DNA from: SIG673 sp964520875
Lineage (GTDB): Bacteria > Bacillota > Clostridia > Oscillospirales > CAG-272
DNA: 22,278 bases
Assembly: GCA_964520875.1 (NCBI GenBank)
Contig: CAZFQJ010000010.1
Span: 1 to 22,278 of the forward strand
Reading direction: 5' to 3'
Of this stretch, positions 6,414-13,450 are shown in pieces (the stretch's first letter is position 1; each line of letters starts with the position of its first letter). Under the pieces are notes generated by a model. That model worked only from the letters and a program-made list of their open reading frames with translations, had not been told where the DNA came from and did no database searches. The position numbers were made by a program, and so were the translations under genes.

Positions 6414-7475
6414 TTATACGATAAACATCGCGTCTCCGAACGAAAAGAATCTATATCTCTCCCTCACCGCCGTATTGTATGCGTTAAGTATGTTTTCGCG
6501 GGAGGAAAACGCGCTAACGAGCATTATCAGCGTGCTTTCCGGAAGGTGGAAGTTCGTTATAAGCCCCTGTATAGCTTTAAAACGATATCCGGGATAAATA
6601 AATATAGCCGTTTCGCCTTCGCATGCCGACACCTTACCGTTTTCGTCGGCAACGCTCTCTATGACTCTGCATGACGTCGTTCCCACGCATATAAGTCTAC
6701 CCTTACGTTCGTTTATCACCCTTGCGGTCTCCTCGTCGATCGAGAACCATTCGGAATGCATAACGTGATCCTTTATCTCTTTTTCCTTTACCGGACGGAA
6801 TGTTCCGAGCCCGACGTGAAGCAGAACGGTAACTATCCTTACGCCCTTATCCTCTATCCGTTTAAGAAGCTCGGGAGTAAAGTGAAGTCCGGCAGTCGGC
6901 GCGGCGGCAGAGCCTTCTTCCTTTGAGTATACCGTTTGATAACGCTCCTTTTCGGAAGCGCGCGAGGTTATGTAAGGCGGAAGCGGCATCTGACCTATCT
7001 CGTGTATAAGATCGTCCGCGTTTTCGCCGTTCGGAGCTTTAAACTCAACTATGCGGTTTCCTTCCTCCGTGATATCAAGTATCTCCGCACAAAGTTTACC
7101 GTCGCCGAATACAATCTTAGTGGACGGCTTGCATTTCTTACCCGGGCGCACGAGCGTCTCCCACCTGTTATCTTTAAGCCTTCTCAGAAGGAGCACCTCT
7201 ATATTCGCTCCCGTATCGGCACGTTTTCCGTAAAGTCTCGCGGGCATTACCCTTGAACGGTTAAGAACCAGTACGTCTCCCGCCTCAAGCTCGTCGACTA
7301 TATCGTAAAAATGTCTGTGCTTTATCTCTCCCGTTTTTCTTCCGACCACCATAAGTCTTGAACAGTCCCTTTTTTCCGCGGGGATCTGCGCTATAAGCTC
7401 CTCGGGAAGCTCGTAGTAAAAATCGTGAGTGCAAAGCTCGGTATCGGTAAGCGTGTTTTTAATTATTTCTGACAT
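6414..7475 (-). CDS. queA: S-adenosylmethionine:tRNA ribosyltransferase-isomerase
   Basis: This 353-residue enzyme transfers and isomerises the ribosyl part of S-adenosylmethionine onto 7-aminomethyl-7-deazaguanine in tRNA, giving epoxyqueuosine. Family segments appear in order: YELPEELIAQIPAEKRDCSR, VVGRKTG, VLVLNRSRVMPARLYG, LLLRRLKDNRWETLVRPGKK, GQMPLPPYI, QTVYSKEEGSAAAPTAGLHF, VLLHVGLGTFRPV, HSEWF, CVGTTSCRVIES and the C-terminal GLITNFHLPESTLIMLVSAF. The length matches the family. An in-frame ATG eight codons further upstream lies inside the AAGGAG ribosome binding site, so I take the ATG at 7473-7475. No other queuosine gene is nearby. The gene diverges from dapA, and its 5' region overlaps the dapA promoter. 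Confidence 0.95.
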   Translation of the reverse strand: MSEIIKNTLTDTELCTHDFYYELPEELIAQIPAEKRDCSRLMVVGRKTGEIKHRHFYDIVDELEAGDVLVLNRSRVMPARLYGKRADTGANIEVLLLRRLKDNRWETLVRPGKKCKPSTKIVFGDGKLCAEILDITEEGNRIVEFKAPNGENADDLIHEIGQMPLPPYITSRASEKERYQTVYSKEEGSAAAPTAGLHFTPELLKRIEDKGVRIVTVLLHVGLGTFRPVKEKEIKDHVMHSEWFSIDEETARVINERKGRLICVGTTSCRVIESVADENGKVSACEGETAIFIYPGYRFKAIQGLITNFHLPESTLIMLVSAFSSRENILNAYNTAVRERYRFFSFGDAMFIV

Positions 7476-7492
7476 CTTTTTATGCAAACTCC

Positions 7493-7521
7493 TTGACATA
7501 TCTTATTTTTTATGATAGAAT
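7493..7521 (+). promoter_or_regulatory. Promoter of the lysine riboswitch-dapAB transcript
   Basis: TTGACA at 7493-7498 and TAGAAT at 7516-7521 are 17 bp apart, placing the transcript start near 7528, about 11 bases before the riboswitch begins. The -35 box overlaps the ribosome-binding site of queA on the other strand (AAGGAG, about 7488-7494). Confidence 0.85.
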
Positions 7522-7538
7522 GATTTTGTTAAAAAATT

Positions 7539-7715
7539 GATAGAGGCGCATACCGCGAAGAGTATTCATGCTCGAAGGATCTCCGGGATCCGATAAAAGA
7601 GCTTGCAGAAAGGTGCGGAATGCCGAAGTTTTCCTTTTCCGGAAAGAGGGAGGCTGGTCCGTTGCTTTGGTGAATAACCTACGGACTGTCATCATTTTTA
7701 TGATGGAGTGCTATC
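7539..7715 (+). promoter_or_regulatory. Lysine riboswitch (L box) aptamer
   Basis: The conserved L-box elements are present in order: GATAGAGGCGC at 7539-7549, GAAGAGTA at 7557-7564, AGGTGCGG near 7611-7618, GCCGAAG at 7622-7628, GGCTGG at 7652-7657, TTGGTGAATAACC at 7667-7679, GGACTGTCAT at 7683-7692 and GGAGTGCTATC at 7705-7715. P1 forms from GATAG (7539-7543) with CTATC (7711-7715), and P5 from ATCAT/ATGAT at 7691-7704. The aptamer binds lysine and controls the downstream dapAB genes. A 6-bp helix CTTATA/TATAAG (7715-7720 with 7746-7751), continued after a small internal loop by TCCGC/GCGGA (7723-7727 with 7739-7743), is a candidate antiterminator, since its 3' strand reaches into the terminator. 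Confidence 0.95.
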
Positions 7716-7748
7716 TTATACTTCCGCGTCTGCTCTGTGCGGATCTAT

Positions 7749-7775
7749 AAGCCCGACTTCATCGTCGGCTTTTTT
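7749..7775 (+). terminator. Intrinsic terminator of the lysine riboswitch
   Basis: AAGCCCGAC at 7749-7757 pairs with GTCGGCTT at 7764-7771 (one bulged C), followed by an uninterrupted T run to 7775. Placed between the aptamer and dapA, it is the expected expression platform: lysine binding should favour this hairpin and stop transcription before dapA. Confidence 0.88.
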
Positions 7776-7817
7776 GTTTATTATAATTAATCAACCCAAA
7801 GAAAGGATATACTAAAA

Positions 7818-8711
7818 ATGAGTACGAACAAGAACACGATCTTTACCGGAGCCGGAGTAGCCATAATAACGCCTTTTAAAAATGACAAGCTCGATTACGA
7901 CGCTCTCGGAAAGATAATAGATTTTCAGATAGAGAACGGAACCGACGCGATAGTCATATGCGGAACCACCGGAGAATCCTCTACCCTCTCGGACGAAGAG
8001 CACGTCGAAGCGATAGCTTATACGGTAGACCGCGCGGCAAAGCGCGTACCTGTAATAGCGGGTGCCGGATCCAACGATACAAAGTACGCCGTTTGGCTTT
8101 CGCGCGAAGCACGCCGCGCAGGCGCGGACGCTCTGCTCCAGGTCACTCCTTACTACAACAAGGCGACCCCGAAGGGGCTCGTCCGTCATTTCATGACGAT
8201 AGCCGATTCGACCGATATCCCGATAATACTTTACAATGTTCCTTCAAGAACAGGCTGCAACATAACGCTTCCCGTTTATAAGGAGCTTGCAAAGCACCCG
8301 AATATAGTAGCGACCAAGGAAGCAAGCGGAAACCTCAGCGCGATAGCCGAGCTTATCGCCGAATGCGGAGACGACCTCGACGTTTATAGCGGAAACGACG
8401 ACCAGATCGTTCCTATTCTTTCGCTCGGAGCAAAGGGAGTCATCTCGGTGCTCTCGAACGTAATGCCGAAGGAAACACACGATATATGCAGTCTCTATTT
8501 TGACGGAAAGGTAAAAGAGAGCGCCGAGCTTCAGCTGAAACTCCTCGATCTCATAAAGGACCTTTTCATAGAAGTCAACCCCGTCCCCGTCAAAGCGGCA
8601 ATGCACATGTTAGGCTACTGCTCGGAGGAGATAAGACTTCCTCTCTGCGAAATGGAGGACGCACATCTCGAAAAGCTCCGCACAACAATGAAGAAGCACG
8701 ATCTTATATGA
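7818..8711 (+). CDS. dapA: 4-hydroxy-tetrahydrodipicolinate synthase
   Basis: This 297-residue TIM-barrel enzyme condenses pyruvate with L-aspartate semialdehyde, the first committed step to diaminopimelate and lysine. Visible catalytic features are the GTTGESSTLSDEEH motif (residues 49-62), the Tyr of LYNVPSRTGCN (Tyr139) and the Schiff-base lysine in VATKEASGN (Lys167). The length is normal. A GAAAGGATA ribosome binding site precedes the ATG. It is controlled by the lysine riboswitch upstream and is followed after 22 bases by dapB, so the two share the transcript. The genomic context removes the doubt that usually attaches to the DapA/NanA aldolase family. Confidence 0.97.
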   Translation: MSTNKNTIFTGAGVAIITPFKNDKLDYDALGKIIDFQIENGTDAIVICGTTGESSTLSDEEHVEAIAYTVDRAAKRVPVIAGAGSNDTKYAVWLSREARRAGADALLQVTPYYNKATPKGLVRHFMTIADSTDIPIILYNVPSRTGCNITLPVYKELAKHPNIVATKEASGNLSAIAELIAECGDDLDVYSGNDDQIVPILSLGAKGVISVLSNVMPKETHDICSLYFDGKVKESAELQLKLLDLIKDLFIEVNPVPVKAAMHMLGYCSEEIRLPLCEMEDAHLEKLRTTMKKHDLI

Positions 8712-8733
8712 TCATACCGTTCGGAGGATCAAA

Positions 8734-9504
8734 GTGAAAGAAGTTAAAATCATACTTACCGGAGCCGGCGGAAGAATGGGCAAGGCCGTTGCCGACGCCG
8801 CAAATGAAAACGGTAATATAAGCATAGTAGCGGCGGTGGACGTAAGACCCATGCAATCGGAGTTTCCTTTTTATACCGGGATCGCCGAGGTCTCTCCGAA
8901 TCTCGGCGCGGACGTTATAGTGGATTTTTCACACCACACGGCAATAAGCGGTATACTCGATTACGCGAGAGCCGCAAAATGCGCCGTGCTCATCTGCACC
9001 ACGGGTCACACCGAGGAAGAGCTTAAGATGATAGACGAAGCGGCAAGCTATATACCGGTGTTCCGCTCCGGAAATATGTCGCTCGGCATAAACCTGCTCA
9101 TGTCTCTCGTAAGAAAAGCCGCTTCCGTACTTAAGGGCTTCGATATAGAGATAATAGAAAAGCACCATAATCATAAGCTTGACGCTCCGAGCGGTACGGC
9201 GCTCATGCTCGCAAAAGCCGCAAGCGAAGGCGTGGATTACGATCCGAATTACGTATACGAACGCCACTCCGTGCGCGCCGAGCGTTCAAAGACCGAGATC
9301 GGTATACATTCCGTGCGCGGCGGCACGATAGTCGGAGATCACGATGTGATCTTCGCCGGAAAGAACGAAGTCGTAACGCTCTCACATCATGCGGAATCAC
9401 GCGAGGTGTTCGCCGTCGGAGCCGTCTACGCGGCGCTCTTCATAAAGGGAAAGCCCGCCGGAAAGTACGATATGAACGACGTTATCGACGATCTTTTAAA
9501 ATAA
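8734..9504 (+). CDS. dapB: 4-hydroxy-tetrahydrodipicolinate reductase
   Basis: This 256-residue enzyme reduces the DapA product to tetrahydrodipicolinate with NAD(P)H. The N-terminal Rossmann motif is TGAGGRMGKAV (residues 9-19); DFSHHTA, the ICTTGHTEEE nucleotide-site loop, FRSGNMSLGIN and the substrate/catalytic motif EKHHNHKLDAPSGT (residues 142-155) follow, and RGGTIVGDHDVIF closes the catalytic domain. The start is GTG at 8734, supported by GGAGG eight bases upstream. It is the second gene of the lysine-riboswitch operon. Its stop lies 3 bases from the stop of rsmI on the other strand, so its transcript must end inside rsmI. Confidence 0.97.
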   Translation: MKEVKIILTGAGGRMGKAVADAANENGNISIVAAVDVRPMQSEFPFYTGIAEVSPNLGADVIVDFSHHTAISGILDYARAAKCAVLICTTGHTEEELKMIDEAASYIPVFRSGNMSLGINLLMSLVRKAASVLKGFDIEIIEKHHNHKLDAPSGTALMLAKAASEGVDYDPNYVYERHSVRAERSKTEIGIHSVRGGTIVGDHDVIFAGKNEVVTLSHHAESREVFAVGAVYAALFIKGKPAGKYDMNDVIDDLLK

Positions 9505-9507
9505 ATA

Positions 9508-10395
9508 TCACTTACCGAGCATTTCCTTATAAATATCGTTCTTCTTTAAGCCGCGGTCCTTTGCCGCGGCTTTTATCGCGTCGTTTTTGCTCATGCCGTT
9601 CTCCATATAGAACTCGACGTGCCGGACAGGCGTAAGATCCGCCCAAAAGCATTCGGATATTTTTTTACCCTCGACTATTATAACGTATTCCCCTCTCGGT
9701 CGCTCGCTTTCGTAATATCTAACGGCTTCCGAAAGAGTGGTCCTCATTATCTCTTCGTTTATCTTAGTAAGCTCTCGGCAAAGAGCCGCCTTTCTGTCTC
9801 CGAAAGCCGCCAAAAGATCCGCCAAGGTTTCGGTAAGGTGGTGCGGCGCTTCGTAAAAGATGAGCGTCCTTTCCTCGGCCGAAAGCTCGTCAAGCCGCTT
9901 TTGGCGTTCGCCTTTAGCTCCGCTCAAAAATCCCTCAAACGCGAACCTGCCGGTAAAAAGACCCGAAAGCGCAAGCGCGGCGATAGCGGCGCACGCTCCC
10001 GGAACGAACGTTACCTTTATACCTTTCTCCGCACAGAGCCTTACGAGATCCTCTCCCGGGTCGCTTATCGCCGGAGTTCCGGCGTCTGTAACGAGCGCAC
10101 AGGATTCTCCGGACTTCAGGCGATTGCATATCACCTCTCCGCGCTCGGTACGGTTATGCTGATAATAGCTGACCATAGGCTTTGTAACGCCTAAATGCAT
10201 GAGCAGCTTCGCCGTATTCCTCGTATCCTCCGCGGCTATGAAATCGACCTCGGTCAGGACCTTTATCGCACGTTCGGAAAGATCCGCAAGATTTCCGATA
10301 GGCGTCGCCACAAGATACAAGGTTCCGGCTTCTATTTTGTTTTTTTCTCTTACTTCGTTATCGAACATAAGGTCGCGTTCTTTTGCTCCGCTCAT
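9508..10395 (-). CDS. rsmI: 16S rRNA (cytidine(1402)-2'-O)-methyltransferase
   Basis: This 295-residue protein is the tetrapyrrole-methylase-fold enzyme that 2'-O-methylates C1402 in the decoding centre of 16S rRNA. Family motifs are GTLYLVATPIGNLADLSERA (residues 24-43), IAAEDTRNTAKLL, the SAM-site ALVTDAGTPAISDPG (100-114), VPGACAAIAALALSGL, FEGFL and the ALCRELTKINEE helix. The C-terminal helical domain (SKNDAIKAAAKDRGLKKNDI) is complete. The ATG at 10395 has AAGGA nine to ten bases upstream. It is the last gene of a three-gene minus-strand cluster with DUF951 (19-base gap) and a trmN6-like methyltransferase, all related to RNA modification or translation. Confidence 0.95.
   Translation of the reverse strand: MSGAKERDLMFDNEVREKNKIEAGTLYLVATPIGNLADLSERAIKVLTEVDFIAAEDTRNTAKLLMHLGVTKPMVSYYQHNRTERGEVICNRLKSGESCALVTDAGTPAISDPGEDLVRLCAEKGIKVTFVPGACAAIAALALSGLFTGRFAFEGFLSGAKGERQKRLDELSAEERTLIFYEAPHHLTETLADLLAAFGDRKAALCRELTKINEEIMRTTLSEAVRYYESERPRGEYVIIVEGKKISECFWADLTPVRHVEFYMENGMSKNDAIKAAAKDRGLKKNDIYKEMLGK
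9548..9574 (+). terminator. Possible dapAB terminator inside the rsmI coding sequence
   Basis: A perfect 9-bp GC-rich stem (AAGCCGCGG at 9548-9556, CCGCGGCTT at 9564-9572) with a 7-base loop is followed on the plus strand by a short T run. It lies 44 bases after the dapB stop and is the only candidate for ending the plus-strand transcript. The same bases encode the AKDRGLKK part of RsmI, so the hairpin could be a coding accident. Confidence 0.55.
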
Positions 10396-10414
10396 TTTTT
10401 GATATCCTTATAAT

Positions 10415-10624
10415 TTAAATATTTTGCTCCTCCGGCGCGGCGCTTATCACATTTTTTATGTTGCGCTCAAGCTTTATACGCTCGACAGTAACGTCGCGTC
10501 CGCATCTTACGCACGCTATCCTTACATCGCTTCCGCTCCGCAGTACCTTGAATTCGTTACCTCCGCAGGGGTGCGCTTTTTTCATAACGAGCGTATCTCC
10601 GGCAGAAAATCTGACTATCTTCAT
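10415..10624 (-). CDS. DUF951 family protein
   Basis: This 69-residue protein matches the DUF951 pattern of Firmicutes: a first strand with GDTLVMKKAHPCGGNEFKVL, then SDVRIACVRCGRDVTVERIK and a basic tail. The three cysteines (HPCG and the CxxC of VRCG with the preceding C) suggest a metal- or nucleic-acid-binding OB/zinc-ribbon-like fold, but the function is unknown. Its reading frame ends 19 bases before rsmI and starts 21 bases after the upstream methyltransferase gene; a GGCGGTGAT sequence serves as a modest ribosome binding site. The neighbours point to a role around RNA or translation, which is inference from position only. Confidence 0.85.
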   Translation of the reverse strand: MKIVRFSAGDTLVMKKAHPCGGNEFKVLRSGSDVRIACVRCGRDVTVERIKLERNIKNVISAAPEEQNI

Positions 10625-10645
10625 ATCATCACCGCCGTTTCGGGG

Positions 10646-11386
10646 TTATTTTTTCAGAATGAACTTTTCGGGAAAGGCTCCGTTCTCGTATATGTAACGA
10701 GCGTCATCGGTAGCCTGCCCTCCGTTTGAAAGGAACAACGCGGGAGTTATAAATAACGATTCGCCTGCGTCCTTTACCGCCTCGGTAAGCACGACGGACG
10801 GCTCATGCTCCGTATCGCTTGCGACGAACGTCATGCGTTTGGGAGAAAAGCCGTATTTGTAAAGAGCAATCATAAGGCTTTCCAGCCTATCCGGGCGATA
10901 TACGGTGTAGAACCTGCCTCCGGTCTTAAGCACCTTGCCGGCGCATGCACAAAATTCATCTATACCTCCGAAGACCTCGTGTCTCGAAGCCTGACGGGCA
11001 ACGCTCGGACTGCTTTTTCCGGAATCGCTCTTCATGTATGGGGGATTGGCAAAAACGACGCTCGTTCCGATAAGATCGGCCGCGCTTATCTTGCGCACGT
11101 CTGCACATACCGTTTCGACAATATCGGAAAGTCCGTTATCCGCTACGTTTTTTTTGCACATATCCGCAAGCTCGGGTTGTATCTCGATAGCCTTTATCCT
11201 CTTAAATTTACCTCTTTTTGCGGAAATCAAGGATATCGCTCCGCTTCCCGCCCCAAGCTCCGCGGCGATACCGCGTGTGTTTTTTCTCATATACGCCGCC
11301 AAGAGGAGCGCGTCCGTACCGAGACAGAGCGCTTCTCCGCTCTCGGTAATGTTAAGGCTTCCCGTTTCGTTAACTCTCGTTTTCAT
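10646..11386 (-). CDS. trmN6: tRNA1(Val) (adenine(37)-N6)-methyltransferase-like protein
   Basis: This 246-residue class I SAM-dependent methyltransferase has the substrate-adjacent segment GEALCLGTDALLLAAYM, the SAM loop AAELGAGSGAISLI (motif I, residues 41-54), an acidic residue in KAIEIQPELA and the N6-adenine catalytic motif VFANPPYMKS (NPPY, residues 114-117). These are the hallmarks of the YfiC/TrmN6 group, which methylates A37 of tRNA1(Val) in E. coli; the exact tRNA target in this organism is inferred. A GGAG ribosome binding site lies 6 bases ahead of the ATG. It is first in the cluster with DUF951 and rsmI. No clear promoter is visible in the short stretch behind the ferredoxin terminator, so read-through may contribute. 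Confidence 0.85.
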   Translation of the reverse strand: MKTRVNETGSLNITESGEALCLGTDALLLAAYMRKNTRGIAAELGAGSGAISLISAKRGKFKRIKAIEIQPELADMCKKNVADNGLSDIVETVCADVRKISAADLIGTSVVFANPPYMKSDSGKSSPSVARQASRHEVFGGIDEFCACAGKVLKTGGRFYTVYRPDRLESLMIALYKYGFSPKRMTFVASDTEHEPSVVLTEAVKDAGESLFITPALFLSNGGQATDDARYIYENGAFPEKFILKK

Positions 11387-11414
11387 TCCCGTCTCCGAAA
11401 TACTGTAATATCTT

Positions 11415-11459
11415 GAAAAAACTTTTGGTGCGCCGTTTTATACAAACGGCGCACCAAAA
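11415..11459 (-). terminator. Intrinsic terminator of the ferredoxin gene
   Basis: A perfect 16-bp inverted repeat, TTTTGGTGCGCCGTTT at 11423-11438 and AAACGGCGCACCAAAA at 11444-11459, encloses a 5-base loop. On the minus strand it is followed by a run of six T (complement of 11415-11420). It lies 24 bases after the ferredoxin stop. Confidence 0.93.
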
Positions 11460-11482
11460 ATCCGCTTTGTTATCCGTGTATA

Positions 11483-11656
11483 TTACTCGGCAACAGGAGC
11501 GTCAACAGGGCATGCGCCCTCGCAAGCTCCGCAGTCAACGCATTCGTCGGCGTTGATAACGTACTTGCCGTCCTGCTCGGTTATGCAGCCGGTGGGACAC
11601 TCGGCAGCGCAGGAGCCGCATCCTATGCACTTCTCGGAATCGATCTTATGTGCCAT
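11483..11656 (-). CDS. Small 2[4Fe-4S] ferredoxin
   Basis: This 57-residue protein is a clostridial-type bacterial ferredoxin that carries low-potential electrons between soluble oxidoreductases. Two cluster motifs are complete: CIGCGSCAAEC (Cys10, 13, 16, 20) and CVDCGACEGAC (Cys39, 42, 45, 49), each followed by the usual proline. There is one extra cysteine at position 24 (PTGC). The protein begins MAHKIDSEK and ends PVDAPVAE; size and spacing are standard. GGAGG sits 7 bases before the ATG. It is a single-gene unit with its own promoter and a strong terminator. An anaerobic host is implied. Confidence 0.97.
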   Translation of the reverse strand: MAHKIDSEKCIGCGSCAAECPTGCITEQDGKYVINADECVDCGACEGACPVDAPVAE

Positions 11657-11687
11657 GATAATACCTCCGTAAATATGTTATTAAATA

Positions 11688-11738
11688 TTATTCAACAGAC
11701 GTCAGACCGAAACGCCCGCCCGATATTCCCGAACTCAT
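11688..11738 (-). CDS. Possible 16-codon leader ORF in the ferredoxin 5' UTR
   Basis: Within the roughly 125-base leader of the ferredoxin transcript, an ATG preceded by a GAGG-like sequence opens a frame of 16 codons (MSSGISGGRFGLTSVE) ending 31 bases before the ferredoxin start. No codon run suggests a classic attenuator peptide. It may be chance. Confidence 0.2.
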   Translation of the reverse strand: MSSGISGGRFGLTSVE

Positions 11739-11788
11739 ACCCAAGCCTCGGAAAGGCAAAGCGACGATCTTTACGCCCGTGTGAAGTC

Positions 11789-11817
11789 ATTATACCACAA
11801 CCGTTTATTTTTTTCAA
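11789..11817 (-). promoter_or_regulatory. Promoter of the ferredoxin gene
   Basis: On the minus strand TTGAAA (complement of 11812-11817) and TATAAT (complement of 11789-11794) are 17 bp apart, with TG one base ahead of the -10 box (extended -10). Transcription would begin near 11782, leaving a leader of about 125 bases. Confidence 0.85.
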
Positions 11818-11853
11818 TACCTTTCGGGATTTTTTTTGATTTTCCCAAAGGAT

Positions 11854-13416
11854 TTATTTATCCTGAGCCTCTCCCGTGCGGTTTTTGTTGTTCTTTTTGT
11901 GGTTTTTATAGTACGGTCTGAAATGTTTTTTCTTTTCCGTATTTTGAGACGCCGGCTTATCCGAACGACGAGCGTCATTTTGAGGTGCCTTCCTTTCGTT
12001 CCTCTCGGGCTTATCGCTTCTGTCGACCTTATCGTTCTTTTCCGTATCGCGCGCGTTCTGACGGTTATCGGGCATATCGCGGCGGTCGCGGTCGTGCTTT
12101 TGACGGTTATGATGATTGTTCTTCTTTTTGCCGTTTTGATTCGGTCTGCCCTCGGAAGGAGCGTTCTGAGCATGCTCTCCATCCGCGCGTTTTTCCTTGC
12201 CGTTCTCGTTACGGTTCTTGCCGTCCTCCCTTTTGCCGTTCATACCGTTCTGACGCTTTCCGTCCTGAACCTTATTCTCGACCTTCGAAGGCTCGCTATG
12301 TTGTTTTTGCTCACGCGCCGTCTCGTTTACGGAGCTCTGCTCGCTTCTTTCCGGAGCCGCTCCGAACGCAACGTCAAATCCGAAGGGATCGTCGTTATCT
12401 TCTTTATGCTTTCTCTCGGGGATCGCGCTTTTTACAAGCTTTTCGCCCTTATATTCATCTTCTTTTACCACGTCCTCGCGCACGAACGCCACTTGCTCGT
12501 TATCGTTTGACGACTTATCAAGCTTGACCTTAACTATTCCGGCAAGAGGATTTGCCGCGGTAACTACCCCCGCGCCCTCGGGAGTCATGACTCTCGTATC
12601 GACCTTGGGAGTAAGCGCCTTTTCGGCAAGATACGTATCGTATTCATAACGCAGACAACACATAAGTCTGCCGCAAGCGCCGGATATCTTCGCGGAATTG
12701 AGCGAAAGATTCTGCTCCTTTGCCATTTTTACCGATACCTGAACAAAATCGGAAAGGAAGCTCGAACAACAGAACGGTCTTCCGCACACGCCAAGCCCGC
12801 CGAGTATCTTAGCCTCGTCGCGTATTCCTATCTGACGCATTTCTATCCTTGTCTTGAACTTACCCGCAAGCTCTTTTACGAGATCGCGGAAATCGACGCG
12901 TCCTTCGGCGGAAAAGTAAAACATGAGCTTACTTCTATCAAAGGATAATTCGACGTCTATCAGCTTCATCTCAAGCTTATTCTCGTCTATAAGGACTATA
13001 CAAGAGTTGAACGCCTCTATCTCTCTTCTGAGGTTCTCCTCATGGATCGCGGTATCCTCATTTTCCGCCATACGCACGACGCGGCGAAGCGGAGCGACTA
13101 TCTCGGAATCGTTTATCATTCTGTTCGGCACCGCCGTATAGCCGTATTCCTGACCGCGTGCAGTATCGACTATAACTCTGTCGTCGCGCGAGAGCTTGAA
13201 ATCGCCGGGGGCAAAATAATACGTTTTTCCGTTCTTTCTGAAACGTATACCGACTATCTCCGTTCTTCCCGAGCCGTTATTTTTCGCACGCTCACCGTCG
13301 ATCTCTCCCGCGGCTTCGGATTCCGACACGGAGTCCGAAGCTTCGTTTTCAGAGCCTTCGGCTGAGTTCAATATCTCCGTATCCTTTTTTTCGTAAGCGT
13401 CAAAATCGCTGTTCAT
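11854..13416 (-). CDS. ricT: RicT/YaaT (PSP1 domain) regulatory protein with long charged tail
   Basis: The PSP1 core spans about residues 50-320 of this 520-residue protein. It includes EIVGIRFRKNGKTYYFAP, the segment MKLIDVELSFDRSKLMFYFS, AEGRVDFRDLVKELAGKFKT and RIEMRQIGIRDEAKILGGLG, then the cysteine clusters CGRPFCC (Cys211, 216, 217) and CGRLMCC (Cys248, 253, 254) that bind iron-sulfur clusters in RicAFT. In Bacillus RicT works with RicA and RicF to bring RNase Y to selected transcripts and influences sporulation. The N-terminal 48 residues are acidic, and from about residue 325 the protein is a very charged, Asn/Lys/Asp/Arg/Gln-rich low-complexity tail of about 190 residues, far longer than in Bacillus YaaT (about 275 residues in total). 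It follows holB by 34 bases, a conserved Firmicutes neighbourhood. Confidence 0.9.
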   Translation of the reverse strand: MNSDFDAYEKKDTEILNSAEGSENEASDSVSESEAAGEIDGERAKNNGSGRTEIVGIRFRKNGKTYYFAPGDFKLSRDDRVIVDTARGQEYGYTAVPNRMINDSEIVAPLRRVVRMAENEDTAIHEENLRREIEAFNSCIVLIDENKLEMKLIDVELSFDRSKLMFYFSAEGRVDFRDLVKELAGKFKTRIEMRQIGIRDEAKILGGLGVCGRPFCCSSFLSDFVQVSVKMAKEQNLSLNSAKISGACGRLMCCLRYEYDTYLAEKALTPKVDTRVMTPEGAGVVTAANPLAGIVKVKLDKSSNDNEQVAFVREDVVKEDEYKGEKLVKSAIPERKHKEDNDDPFGFDVAFGAAPERSEQSSVNETAREQKQHSEPSKVENKVQDGKRQNGMNGKREDGKNRNENGKEKRADGEHAQNAPSEGRPNQNGKKKNNHHNRQKHDRDRRDMPDNRQNARDTEKNDKVDRSDKPERNERKAPQNDARRSDKPASQNTEKKKHFRPYYKNHKKNNKNRTGEAQDK

Positions 13417-13450
13417 ATTCTAACCGTGCCTTTCACTTCGTTTGGTGTTT

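Noticed and set aside
7568..7750. 60-codon open frame upstream of dapA.
   Set aside because: It lies wholly inside the lysine riboswitch aptamer and its expression platform, which explain the conservation of this DNA.
11836..12510. Hydrophobic 224-codon frame on the plus strand that looks like a membrane protein.
   Set aside because: It is exactly antisense to the Lys/Asn/Asp-rich tail of RicT; the complement of such codons yields Phe/Leu/Val/Ile-rich sequence automatically. No ribosome binding site or promoter supports it.
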